In this document: positions 1 through 9,126 of the stretch, in pieces
How the letters are laid out: each line of letters starts with the position of its first letter
Position numbering within the stretch: position 1 is the stretch's first letter
Assembly (NCBI GenBank): GCA_024220525.1
Contig: JAMYWO010000001.1
Location: forward strand, 633,717-649,451
DNA from: Cochliopodium minus
Taxonomy: Eukaryota > Discosea > Himatismenida > Cochliopodiidae
Length of the DNA: 15,735 nt
Reading direction: 5' to 3'
Notes under the pieces: model-generated
Seen by the model: only the letters and a program-made list of their open reading frames with translations
Told to the model about the DNA's origin: nothing
Database searches by the model: none
Program-made: the position numbers and the translations under genes

Positions 1-515
1 CCAAACTCTTTGCTCTTCTTCAACCCCATTTCATAACTTATTGGAGAACTATTTCTTTCTTGCAACTCTTTCAAAACGTTTGGATCATTCCTCAAATCTA
101 ATTTCAACCCAACCAAATAGAAGCAAACATCATTATTTTTCTCTCTCACTTCAGGAATCCATTTTGTTTTTAAATTTTCTAGAGAGGTGGGAGATATTAA
201 TGAAAAACATAAGAGAACCATTTTTCCATCAGGATAAATTAAGTCTCTCATTCTTTTATATGATTCATGGGATGAATTATCAAAGAGTTCAAAGTGATAT
301 TCTTTTTTTTCCTTTTGGAAACCTCCAAAACGATTCTGGCAAACCATGGGAACATAATCATGTGGAAAACTTTTTTCCAAATAAGATATAATCAAGCATG
401 ATTTGCCAACTGATGTATCTCCAATCAATAGAATCAAATTATTATCGGAGACATTATTCTATGTTAAATAATAGGTGAATTGCATTGATTAGGGAAAATC
501 AAATATACCCACCAT
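1..515 (-). CDS. Atypical Rho-family small GTPase A (3' end beyond the window)
   Basis: Membrane-associated GTP-binding signalling switch of the Rho/Rac family, read on the complement. The main exon is 458 down to 1. It reads LILLIGDTSVGKSC (G1 P-loop), then HDYVPMVCQN in the effector region, then VGLKLDLRNDP (G4, Rho-like). Two key elements are changed: the switch I Thr of the usual IPTV is Met (VPMV), and the switch II DxxGQ is DNSSH, so normal GTP hydrolysis is doubtful. The C-terminus with any CaaX box lies outside the window. No in-frame ATG opens the main exon; a stop sits just upstream, overlapping an AG acceptor at 459-460. Two 5' joins keep phase: an ATG-only exon at 513-515 with donor GTGGGT, or a 36-nt exon 509-544 (MASLNRIQTKWW) with donor GTATAT. 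Neither donor is the GTAA form used elsewhere, so the start is uncertain. It is a close tandem copy of the next gene. Confidence 0.8.
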
Positions 516-612
516 TTTGTTTGAATTCTATTTAAAGAAGCCATATTTGATGGACAATTTTTTTTTTTTAATTTTATTTGAAAATTATCATCAAAATAAA
601 AAAAAATTTTTT

Positions 613-1271
613 TTAAAACATAAAACATTTTTTATTTTCGATGGTGGGGTAATTTTCTCTTTCATACATTTTTATTACGCAATCTTGAATCATTTCTAAC
701 AAATTCTCTCTTTTCAAAGAAGAGCATTCCATGTATCCCAAACAACCAAACTCTTTGCTCTTCTTCAACCCCATTTCGTAACTTATTGGAGAAGTGTTTC
801 TTTCTTGCAACTCTTTCAAAACATTAGGATCATTCCTCAAATCTAATTTCAAACCAACCAAATAAAAGAAACATTCCTTATTTGTCTCTCTCACTTCAGG
901 AATCCACTTTGTTTTTATACTTTCTAGAGAAGTGGGAGATACTAACGAAAAACACAAAATTACAGTTTTTGTCAATTGATAATATTTCTCCCTGAGATGT
1001 TCTTGATTATCTTTAGATGGAGAATCACAAAGATCGTAGAAATATTCTTTATCATTTCGTTTGAAACTACAAAGATGATTCATGCACACAGATGGAATGT
1101 GATCTGTGGGAAATTCACTTCCCACAGATGACAGAATAAAACTTGATTTGCCAACCGAACTATCTCCAATTAATAGTATTCTTTTAAAGTGGGAGTATTC
1201 ATTCTTTGATTTAAGAATTCATGAAATAATAGAATGCCTAATAAACCAATTAAATTACATAAATTTACCAT
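613..1271 (-). CDS. Atypical Rho-family small GTPase B with ATG-only first exon
   Basis: Complete Rho/Rac-type GTPase of 197 aa in my model, presumably a membrane-bound signalling switch. Exon 2 (1203-613) reads RILLIGDSSVGKSS (G1), DHIPSVCMN (effector loop, Thr replaced by Ser), VGLKLDLRNDP (G4) and MECSSL (G5). It ends in KKCFMF, a CaaX box whose final Phe suggests geranylgeranylation. The switch II DxxGQ is replaced by DSPSK, so the catalytic Gln is absent; the duplicate next door has also lost this motif. Exon 2 has no ATG before the P-loop and an in-frame TGA just upstream. An ATG followed directly by GTAAAT lies at 1269-1271, and a 65-nt intron (1268-1204) ends in AAAG, which gives M-NEYSHFKRILL in phase. 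The length fits the family (about 190-200 aa). The GTPase call is firm; the first exon is inferred. Confidence 0.85.
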
Positions 1272-1773
1272 CCTATCTTCAATATTCGTGTTTTTGAAAG
1301 AAAAACAAAAGGAAAAATTCTTCCAATATTTTTTTATTTATTTCTTTTTGATAATTTGAACATTAATTATGATCTTTGAAAAAGTTCTTCAACATCTCCA
1401 TTCAAATGCCTAAGTTTTTTTTTTATTTGGAACTAAAGAATTTTTTTTTTCTTGGATGTTGTCTTGGAACTAATTTTTTTAATCGAAAAAATTGAAAAAA
1501 AGAGGTTGAATTGTTGGTAGAGATGGAATTTTTTAAATTATTACAAGACAAATGATTTTACCTTATGAGAATTGTAAATTAAAATTAATTATTTTAAAAT
1601 TTTTATTTAATCTACAATTTTACTTGAATGTGAAAACTTTTAATTATGTTGTTAAAGTGTTAATTTTTTTGAATAGTAAATTTATGAAAATTTGATTAGT
1701 TAAAAAAAAATCATGAAGAAAACAGCGATTATATTAAAGAACAAAAATTTAAATTTTTTTATTTACAAACTTA
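1272..1773. other. Intergenic AT-rich spacer
   Basis: About 500 bases between the start of GTPase B and the 3' remnant of the Rac pseudogene. I see only AT-rich sequence with A and T runs and no convincing exon on either strand. It should include the promoter of GTPase B, but I recognise no specific element. Confidence 0.6.
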
Positions 1774-2410
1774 TCAAAACACAACAAACCACTTTTCCAT
1801 CATCCCTATCGATAAAATTTTCATTAAAATGAGAAACTTTAACACCATGTTCAAAAACAGTGAACATTGTGCATTGACAAAGGAACACTCCAAATACTGA
1901 TCAGCACCAACTTGTTTACTAAATTCGAGTCCCATTTCAAAGATATAGGAGCACTTAATTTTCTTCCAATTGTTTTATAATGGTGGGATCTTCTCTCAAA
2001 TCTTGTTTCAGTCCCATTATTATGATGGGAGTTTGAGGCATAGAGATGTTTAATTTCCTTTACATACTTTGTTTTCAAATTTTCAAAAGAACTTGGGTTT
2101 ATCAATGAGAAACAAACGAAGAACAAATCTGTTGCTGTATAGGACAATGGTCTCATTTGTCATAATCTTCCCTCCTTGAGTATCCCACAAGCCTAATATA
2201 TTTTAATTGATGATTTGTTTTATTTAGATTTACAATATTAAAATTGATTTTCAATGAAAAAAAAACATTTTTTTATAATTGTTTTAATTTTAATTTTTGA
2301 TCTTTAAAACCAATATAAATTTTGATCTATTACCCAAATTTATTTTTCATCATCAATTTGAGCTTGATAACTGATGTTTTGATTTACTTCACCTATCTCA
2401 GGGAAAATTT
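1774..2410 (-). pseudogene. Rac-like GTPase pseudogene
   Basis: A decayed Rac/Rho GTPase on the complement, rebuilt only by changing frame several times. From 5' to 3': a G2-like stretch FPEIGEVNQNISYQAQIDDEK (about 2405-2345) whose last codons run into a stop unless one A is restored. Then a GT..AG intron. Then LWDTQGG (G3, ancestral DTAGQ) at about 2185. Then a frameshift and TGA just before [19 protein letters not shown] (2156). A further frameshift near 2040 leads to [16 protein letters not shown] (G4), and two more shifts lead to SAPIS, then [20 protein letters not shown] (G5). The last part (about 1850-1774) is degenerate with no clean CaaX box. The G3 and G4 motifs are more canonical than in GTPases A and B, so the source was an ordinary Rac-type gene. 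Sequencing error could explain one break but hardly five. A P-loop exon was not confidently found. Confidence 0.8.
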
Positions 2411-2718
2411 TTATTCTAAATATAAATAGACGCTTTGATTTTGAATTACCTTCAAATAAATCTAAATTTATTTTAAATAGATCTTATCTAAATTAATTTG
2501 ATAATCCAACTCTTTTTCTTCTATTTATAACAATAAATTTTTCAATTTTTTTATTTAAATTTATTTAATTCAAATTTTATTATAAAAATTCCATAAATAT
2601 CACTTCTCTTAATCAAGGCTTTATGAGATCAAAAAAATTCTGTTATTAACATATCACTTCTCTTAGGATTTAAACAATGACCATGTTATCTTTTCTCCCT
2701 CATATTGTTTTAACATTT
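2411..2718. other. Spacer upstream of the Rac pseudogene, with a short direct repeat
   Basis: AT-rich sequence between the pseudogene and the stop codon of the next GTPase fragment. The stretch around 2490-2505 reads like a decayed P-loop (RVGLSN) on the complement, but this is weak. A 15-bp direct repeat, atatcacttctctta, occurs at 2597-2611 and 2651-2665, with no assigned function. Confidence 0.4.
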
Positions 2719-2984
2719 TCAAAACAAAACACAATTTTCTTTTCCACTTTCTTTCTCTTGTTTGGTATCAATATCATGAAGAAAATATTTGATTGCATCA
2801 TCAAATGCATTTTTAATGTAAGCACCAGTCAAAGCAGAACACTCGATATACTTGACCCCTCCCAATCTTTTGCACAATTCCTCTCCATCCTTAGTTGAAA
2901 CAGGAGAACTGTTCTTTTCTTCTAATTGTTTTATGATGGTGGGATCTTCCCTCAGATCTAATTTCAATCCCACAATAAAGAATT
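2719..2984 (-). CDS. Rac-like GTPase, C-terminal part only (cut by sequence gap)
   Basis: The C-terminal half of a Rac/Rho GTPase on the complement. It begins abruptly at FFIVGLKLDLRED (G4 region), continues with [15 protein letters not shown] and YIECSAL (G5), and ends in a charged tail closing with the CaaX box CVLF (geranylgeranylation expected from the final Phe) and a TGA stop. The reading frame is intact. The P-loop, switch I and switch II are absent: the coding sequence stops at the N at 2985 and A/T repeats follow. This looks like a real gene whose 5' part was lost in assembly rather than a natural truncation. Its sequence is closer to the pseudogene ([13 protein letters not shown] is shared) than to GTPases A and B. 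Confidence 0.8.
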
Positions 2985-2985
2985 N
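2985..2985. other. Single ambiguous base, probable assembly gap
   Basis: The only N in the window. It sits exactly where Rac coding sequence gives way to a TAAAAAA heptamer array. The Sel1 gene on the other side of the array also lacks its 3' end, so material is probably missing or collapsed here. Confidence 0.75.
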
Positions 2986-3310
2986 AAAAATAAAAAATAA
3001 AAAATAAAAAATAAAAAATAAAAAATAAAAAATAAAAATAAAAATAAAAATAAAAAAAAAAATATAAATAAAAATAAAAATAAAAATATAAAATAATAAT
3101 TAAAAATAAAAAATTTGATATTAAAATAAAATCAAATCAATAAAAATGGAAAAAATAAAAAAATAAAAAACTAAAAAAAAAATAAAAATAGTAAAAATCA
3201 AAATATGTAGTAAATTGATTCAAAAAAAAAGAATTCATAAAAAATGAAAACAATTTAAAAATCAAATTAATTCATAAAAAAATAAAAATAAAAAATAAAA
3301 AATAAAAAAT
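2986..3310. repeat. A/T heptamer and hexamer low-complexity array
   Basis: Starts with near-perfect TAAAAAA units (about 2990-3037), then TAAAAA hexamers, then degenerate A-rich sequence with sparse T, C and G. On the complement it is T-rich, like most introns in this window, so it may be the remains of an intron of the Sel1 or Rac gene beside the gap. I see no coding potential in it. Confidence 0.8.
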
Positions 3311-3336
3311 TCATTTTATTTCGTTTGTTTTTTTAC

Positions 3337-5534
3337 CTTTTCCTTTCATATACATTCCGGCAAGATTGTTCAAAGCATTGTCATTCCCATTCTGAGCAGC
3401 CAGCTCGTAATAAACTCTGGCTTTATTCATGTCAACCTTTTGAAAATAAAAAAATAAAAATATAAAAATAATCAAACATTCAAAATAAAAAATAAAAAAA
3501 TAAAAAAATAAAAATAAAAAAATCAAAAAATAAAAAATAAAAAATAAAAAAATAAAAAAATAGAAAAATAAAAAAATCAAAAAATAATAAAAAATAAAAA
3601 AAAAATAAAAAAATATAAAAATAAAAAAATAAAAAAATAAAAAAATATAAAAACAAAAACTAAAAAAGAAAAAAAAATTTTACTTTGACACCTTTTCCGA
3701 ACATGTAGATGTTGCCCAAGTATTCCATGGAATTGTGATTCCCTCTTTGAGCGCTCATTTCGAAATACTTAATGGCCTTTTTCACATCTTGTTTTGTGAC
3801 CTTTCCATTAAGATAAAGTGATCCTATAAAAAAAATTTTAAAAACTTCCAAAAAAAAAAGTAATTTTAAACAAAAATGAAAATTATTTACCTAAAATATT
3901 CATACTTTCGCAATTTCCAAGGTTGGCTTTTTTTTTTTTTTTTGGTAAAAGAAATTTTTAGTAATATAAAATCAATGAAATAACTAATAGAACTAAACTT
4001 AAGAAAAAATAATAATTAATATTAATTTAATTCATAAAACAAAAAGAAAAAATTAACAAAACGAAATAAATAATATTAATAATTAAAAAGAAAAATAACA
4101 AAAATAAAAACAAAAGCTAATCAAGAAAAAAGAAAATTAAAAAAACTCTTTGGAACAAAATTTTAAAAAAAATTAATAGAACTAAATAAATAATATTAAT
4201 AATTTAAGAAAATAAAAACAAAAATAAAGAATTAAATTTTTTTAAAGAAAAAATTTACCAGAATCTTTGAAATAGTCCAGAGCTTTGGTGATGTTGGTTT
4301 TGACACCCTTTCCAAACAAGAACATCTCGCCCAAAATCTTCATGGCCTTGGTTTCTCCCTTGTCTGCAGCGATTTCGAGGTTGTGCTTGGCGAGATCAAA
4401 GTTGATCATCTCTTTGGAGAGGTAGAGGATGCCCATGTTGAGAAATCCCTTTGGTTCTCCCTTGTCTGACGCCCTTTGGAAATGCTCTTTTGCTTTGGAA
4501 ATGTCCCTCTCCACTCCTTTCCCTTTATTTTTGATGAGAATTGATCAAGATTAAAAAGAAATGTTAAAAGTTTGATGAAAGGGAATTATTTGTTGATAGA
4601 TTTAAATTTATCTTCAACAAATTGATTCAAGATCATTATGTTAAGAAAAAAAAAAAAACAAAATTCGATCATGTTTTCTATTGAATGAAATATTATCATA
4701 AGGCAAATGATTTAGAATTAAAATATTTTTGATTCTAATCTAAAAATTCATCGAGAGATTTATTTCTCCGCAAAGAATATGTGAATAAGTTAAAATGATA
4801 AAGAAAAAAATTATATCAATCAAAGATTCATGTTCTATATCACATCTTCTGTTATTTCAAGTTTATGAAAGCGAATTTATTTAGATAAGATTTATATTCA
4901 AAAATTTTTTTTTTTTTTTTTTACCTTCGAAATACAAGGTACCCAAATTGCTTTGAGCAAGAGGAAATTGATCTTTGGCAAGCTCAAAGCAAATGCGAGC
5001 GAAATTATAATCGATTTCTACGCCCAATCCCTCCATGTAAAACAAGCCCAGATAGCCAAGTGATACCACGTCTTTCTGTAAAGCCCCTATCTCGAAATAA
5101 AGCCTGGATTTAAGATAATCTTTCTTGATCTCTATCCCTTCGAAGAATAAAGTTCCCATTAGAAAGATTGCATCCACATCTCCCTTCTTTGCAGATTCAT
5201 CTAGATATTCGATTGCCTTGCTTATATCTTTCCTCAATCCCAATCCTTTTAGATACATCTCTCCCAGAAGTGTTTTTGCCCTATCTTCTCCCATCTTTGC
5301 CAATTTCTCTAAATAGGGTATTGCTTGGCTGAATTTCTCCAATTCTAGATATTCCATTGCTTTTTCCAACATCCCTTCTATTTCTGATCTCATTTCTTTA
5401 TCTCTCTCGATTTCTATCTTTGCTTTTTCTTTCACATCTATCCTTTCTTTCTCTTCTTGTAGATAGTTATTTATCATTAATGATGTTGTTATTGCTGTTG
5501 TGGTGAAAATGATTGGCACTTTATATCCATTCAA
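3337..5534 (-). CDS. Sel1-like repeat (SLR) protein, 3' end missing
   Basis: Tandem alpha-helical Sel1 repeats, which generally scaffold protein-protein interactions; the specific partner is unknown. Exons on the complement: 5534-4925, 4522-4259, 3926-3891, 3823-3684, 3436-3337. All introns have GTAA donors, and the joins keep phase and restore repeats such as LYFEG/KGVERD and YFKDS/ANLG. Nine repeat cores are visible, for example TLLGEMYLKGLG, SNLGTLYFEG, KILGEMFLFGKG and YLGNIYMFGKG, over about 310 residues. A charged helix, probably coiled coil (EEKERIDVKEKAKIEIERDKE), precedes them. A hydrophobic stretch (VPIIFTTTAITTSLM) lies before that, but the first ATG in frame (5477-5475) falls at its end. 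Either the protein starts there, or an unseen 5' exon adds a membrane anchor. An ATG-GTAATT at 5696-5694 does not join in phase. The last exon ends at a donor, and the next exon is lost in the repeat and gap. Confidence 0.85.
3437..3683 (-). repeat. T-rich (sense) low-complexity intron of the Sel1 gene
   Basis: A 247-nt intron made almost wholly of TTTTTA-type units on the gene's sense strand, with donor GTAAAA and acceptor CAAAAG. The frame stays open by chance over part of it, which inflates the apparent open frame of the last Sel1 exon into a run of F, Y, L and I residues. Confidence 0.75.
3927..4258 (-). other. Intron of the Sel1 gene
   Basis: A 332-nt AT-rich intron, donor GTAAAT. The acceptor AG is preceded on the sense strand by an A run rather than pyrimidines. 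No other feature seen. Confidence 0.75.
4523..4924 (-). other. First observed intron of the Sel1 gene
   Basis: A 402-nt AT-rich intron, donor GTAAAA running straight into a long A run on the sense strand, acceptor ATAAAG. It carries stretches of less repetitive sequence but no convincing exon. Confidence 0.75.
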
Positions 5535-6919
5535 TGTGCTTCTATTTTAACAATTATTCATTGTTTTATGAAATAATTTCTTATTTTACTTATTGAAGAA
5601 TAACTTCTTTTTGAATGTTTGTTTTATCAAAGATTTTACTTTCTATATTCAAAATTTTTTGTTATTTATTTTCTTTTAATATGAATTAATTACCATTTTT
5701 TTTTAATAATTATTACATTTTGATTCAATACACTCTAATATGAGTATGCCAACGATAATAAAGCATCTTTTAAAACTTTAAAATTAATATATAAAAAATT
5801 AAAAAAAAACTGTATTTATTTACTTTATAATATTGATTTAAAAAATGATGAATCTATCTGACACCTCTTGTTTGAAATATAATGAACTCAACTCAGATCC
5901 TGATTTAAATCTAAATTATTTTATATCCTTCAAAAAAAAAATTTATTTTCTCAAATTCTTTAATATGCCTTCTTTAATCCCATTGAATTTATTTGTTCAT
6001 ACATCAAATATTTCTTTCATTTTTTAGTTCAAAACTTGAACCATCAAGATGATATAAAAAAAGCAAAAGAAAATAACAAAATTTATAAAAGCTTTTTTAG
6101 TAAGGTAACATTAATAAACTAAGATTTAATGTTATATGAAAAGTATTATTCTATGAACACCCATGTATTCTCTATTAATAATTCCGTTTTTACAAAAAAA
6201 ATTGCTTCTATTCAAATCTTAACCAAAAACTTCTTAAATCTATGCTATTGTAAGAAAAAAAAAAAAGATTATAAGGAAAGGAGTTTTAATTATACGTTTA
6301 AAATTTAAATTTCACAATTGTGAAAGTGAGTTTATAAAAGATATTTGAACTCCTTTAAATGATTTGATGAAATAACATTGATGTGTCGTTTTCAATTCTC
6401 CCAACAAAAATCCAAATTTTAAATTTTTGTTTTGTATTTTTTATTAAAGTGAAGAAAAATATAAAAAATGAACAAGAAAACCAATCCACTTTATTTTATG
6501 TTATTATATTCCTCTCAAATCTATCATGATGATCTTTTATGAATTTGTAAATGTGATAAAATAAAATAAAAAAAAAAGTCACAAAATGAATTTAAAATTA
6601 ATAAAAAAAAAAAAAAAATTTACAAAAAATATTTGTTAAAAAAATTAATCTTTGACCAATCCAAAATAATGTAATATTTTGCTACCAAATTTCCATCATC
6701 TCACAAAAATACGTTCAAATAATTCTTTTAATAACGTCATTAAAACTTTCATTTCCATTCTAACTATAAAAAAATTTATTATGTTCAAAAAATATTAGTC
6801 AAAAGGAAAAAGAGAAGAGGGAAGATTAAATATATCAAAGAAAGAAAATACACAGAAAAAAATATCAAAAAAACAATTTTATAAATCACTTTCGAGAAAC
6901 AAACAAACAAATAAAGAAG
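5535..6919. other. Gene-poor intergenic region between divergent genes
   Basis: About 1.4 kb of AT-rich sequence between the Sel1 gene (minus) and the kinase (plus). It must contain both promoters and possibly a missed 5' exon of the Sel1 gene. A 60-codon open frame at 5845-6027 has a composition typical of chance frames in AT-rich DNA and matches no family I know. The last 80 bases before the kinase ATG are purine-rich (AAAGAAAG, AAACAAAC). No RNA gene or mobile element seen. Confidence 0.6.
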
Positions 6920-8971
6920 ATGTATGAAGAATTTCCTGTAACGATTTTGAATAAAGAATATAAAGTGATGGGAGAAATAGATAATGGTGCTGAAGGATCA
7001 AAAAAGATAGTGCAAAGATTGGATAACAATGAAAGCAAATATCTCGTCAAGATATTGCCATGTTCGAACATCAAAGACTTGGAAAGATATGAAAGAGAAA
7101 TAAATATCTTTTATAAGTTGAATCATCCAAACATAGCAAAGTTGATAAGCCATACCAAAGATGATGATCAATTGATGATGTTCTTCTATTATTATTCAGG
7201 AGGATCATTGGCAAATATGATAGATAATGAGAGATTAGACGAGAATCGCGCCAAAGGATATTTCAAACAATTGATAGAAGCGGTGGATTTTTGTCATATA
7301 AACAAAATAGCACATAGAGATATCAAACCAGACAACATGTAAACTTTTTTTTTTTTCACAATTGCCAAAAATAAAAGTTTTTTAGCCTAAAATTTATTTC
7401 CTTGAAAAATAAATAATTATTCTTATTCAAACAATATAAACCATATACAACCCTTCATTCTAAATAATGGGAATTCTTAAATTCTTCTTTCAATAAATAT
7501 TATACTTATAAATTCTTATCTTTTTTTTATAGAATATTGGATACTGATTTGAAAACTGCTGTTTTGACAGATTTCGGACTATGCAAAGAATTGGATTATG
7601 GATTATTCGATGATTTTCCTGGAACAGTAAAATTTAAAATGCCAACATTTGATCTCTTTATAATCTAAACATTAATTAATTAATCAATATTAATTTTATT
7701 AAAAAAATTAATTTTATTTTTTTAAAAAATAGCCTCTCTACAATTCCCCTGAAAAATTTATGGGTCAGAAATATTGTGGTGTAAGCAACGACATCTGGTG
7801 TTTGGGTAAAAAAATAATCATTCTTTTCCTATAATAATTCAATCATTATTTTATAAAATGTTGATCATTTTTACATGTTATGATATAATCAAAAAAATTT
7901 TTAACTTCATTTAATTATCTTTTTCATTTTTAAATTTTATTTTATATTTTTTAATTAAATTATTTTTATTTTTATTTTTATTTGTTTAATTTTTTTGATA
8001 ATCATTTTATTATTCTGTTTTTTATTTTTTGTTTTTATTTTATTTTTATTTTTTATTTTTTAGTTTTTATATTTTATTTTTTATTTATTTTATTTTTATT
8101 TTTTATTTTTTATTTTAAATTACATTTAAATTAATTTTTTTTTTCATTTTTTTTTTCATTTTTTTTTTATTGATTATTTTTTATTGTTTGTTTTTTGGGT
8201 AGGAATTACACTTTATGAAATGTTGACAGGCGATACACCTTTTTATCCTCACAAAACAGGCAGCATAGAGGAAATGGCCCGAAACATCGTGTACATGGAC
8301 GTGAGGTTTCCCACTTACATCACCGAAGACGCCAAAAGCCTCATCAACGCTCTTTTGCAAAAGAATCCATCAAAACGATGTCCAATTGGGGAAGTGCGAA
8401 AGCATCCCTGGCTAAAAGACAATCCCACCAAGTAAACCCACTATTTTTTGATTTTATATTTTTATTTTATTTTTGATTTTTATTTATTTAATTGATTTTT
8501 ATTTTTTTATTTTTTTATTTATAGATTTTTATTTTTTTATTTTTTATTTTTATTTTTATAAATTTTATTTTTAAAATCGTTTATTTAATTTTTTTTATTT
8601 TTAGATTTTTATTTTTTTATTTTTTTATTTTTTTATTTTTTAAAATCGTTTATTTAATTTTTTTGATTTTTTATATTTTTATGAATTTATTTTTTATTTA
8701 ATTTTTTTGATAATCATTTTTATTTTTTTATTTTTTTTTTGATAATCTTTATTTTTTTTATTTTTTTAAATCATTTATTTAATTTTTCTTCTTTAGTATC
8801 GAAGATTCACTTTGTTATATAAACGCTCAAGATAGATCAGATGGTACTTTAGATGGTTCTGAACCTTCCAGCAACCTAGGCGACTCGTTGTCAAAGGAAG
8901 ACGACCACCTCATCGAAAATGTTGTGGAGAAGCTTACTAACAAGTCTTCTCAACAAAATTTTAGCTTGTAA
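6920..8971 (+). CDS. Serine/threonine protein kinase, CAMK-like, five exons
   Basis: Transfers phosphate from ATP to Ser/Thr of unknown substrates; probably cytosolic, as no membrane segment is seen. Exons 6920-7338, 7533-7626, 7733-7805, 8203-8431 and 8797-8971 join in phase with GTAA donors to give 329 aa. The kinase domain spans about 14-272: a degenerate Gly loop (DNGAEGSKKIVQ, about 21-32), Lys44 (LVKIL), Glu60 (EREINIF), HRDIKPDN at 132-139, DFG at 153-155, GTPLYNSPE ending in SPE instead of APE at 176-178, DIW at 191-193, and the final HPWL. All catalytic residues are present, so it should be active. The HRD-IKPDN and HPWL features favour a CAMK/SNF1-like branch, but the exact family is unclear. 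A 57-residue tail rich in Ser and Asp follows and ends in NFSL. The start ATG follows a purine-rich leader. The 3' end converges on the helicase with 155 bases between stop codons. Confidence 0.9.
7806..8202 (+). repeat. T-rich low-complexity intron of the kinase gene
   Basis: A 397-nt intron, donor GTAAAA, acceptor GGTAG. Its second half is ATTTTT-type repeats on the sense strand. A further T-rich intron of the same kind follows at 8432-8796. Confidence 0.8.
8432..8796 (+). repeat. T-rich low-complexity intron before the last kinase exon
   Basis: A 365-nt intron with donor GTAAAC and acceptor CTTTAG, composed of ATTTTT units with an imperfectly repeated block around TTTAAAATCGTTTATTTAA (about 8571-8589 and 8639-8657). 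Reading straight through the donor gives AAG TAA, so an unspliced message would end the protein at the end of the kinase domain and lack the Ser/Asp tail. Confidence 0.75.
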
Positions 8972-9126
8972 CATAATTTATTTTCTGTCTGCTCTCTCCA
9001 ATATTTTAAATTTGTATGAAAACGAGATGATTTTTTTGTTTAAATTGAAATTTTTTTTATTAAAAAATTTATTTTAAAAAGAAATATAATTGGTTTTATT
9101 TTCAAGAAATTTGAACCTATTTTTTC

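Noticed and set aside
41-391. A 116-codon plus-strand open frame
   Set aside because: Antisense to GTPase A, whose P-loop and G4 motifs are clear on the minus strand.
2986-3660. CRISPR-like or satellite array
   Set aside because: No spacer-repeat structure; it is simple A/T microsatellite sequence partly lying in an intron.
2719-5534. A Sel1-Rho fusion gene across the repeat
   Set aside because: Both parts are on the same strand and close together, but the Rac part lacks its own G1 to G3 and an N lies at the join. Two separate genes with a gap explain this better.
5845-6027. A 60-codon plus-strand open frame in the intergenic region
   Set aside because: Composition is what chance gives in AT-rich DNA; no motif, no splice context, no family resemblance.
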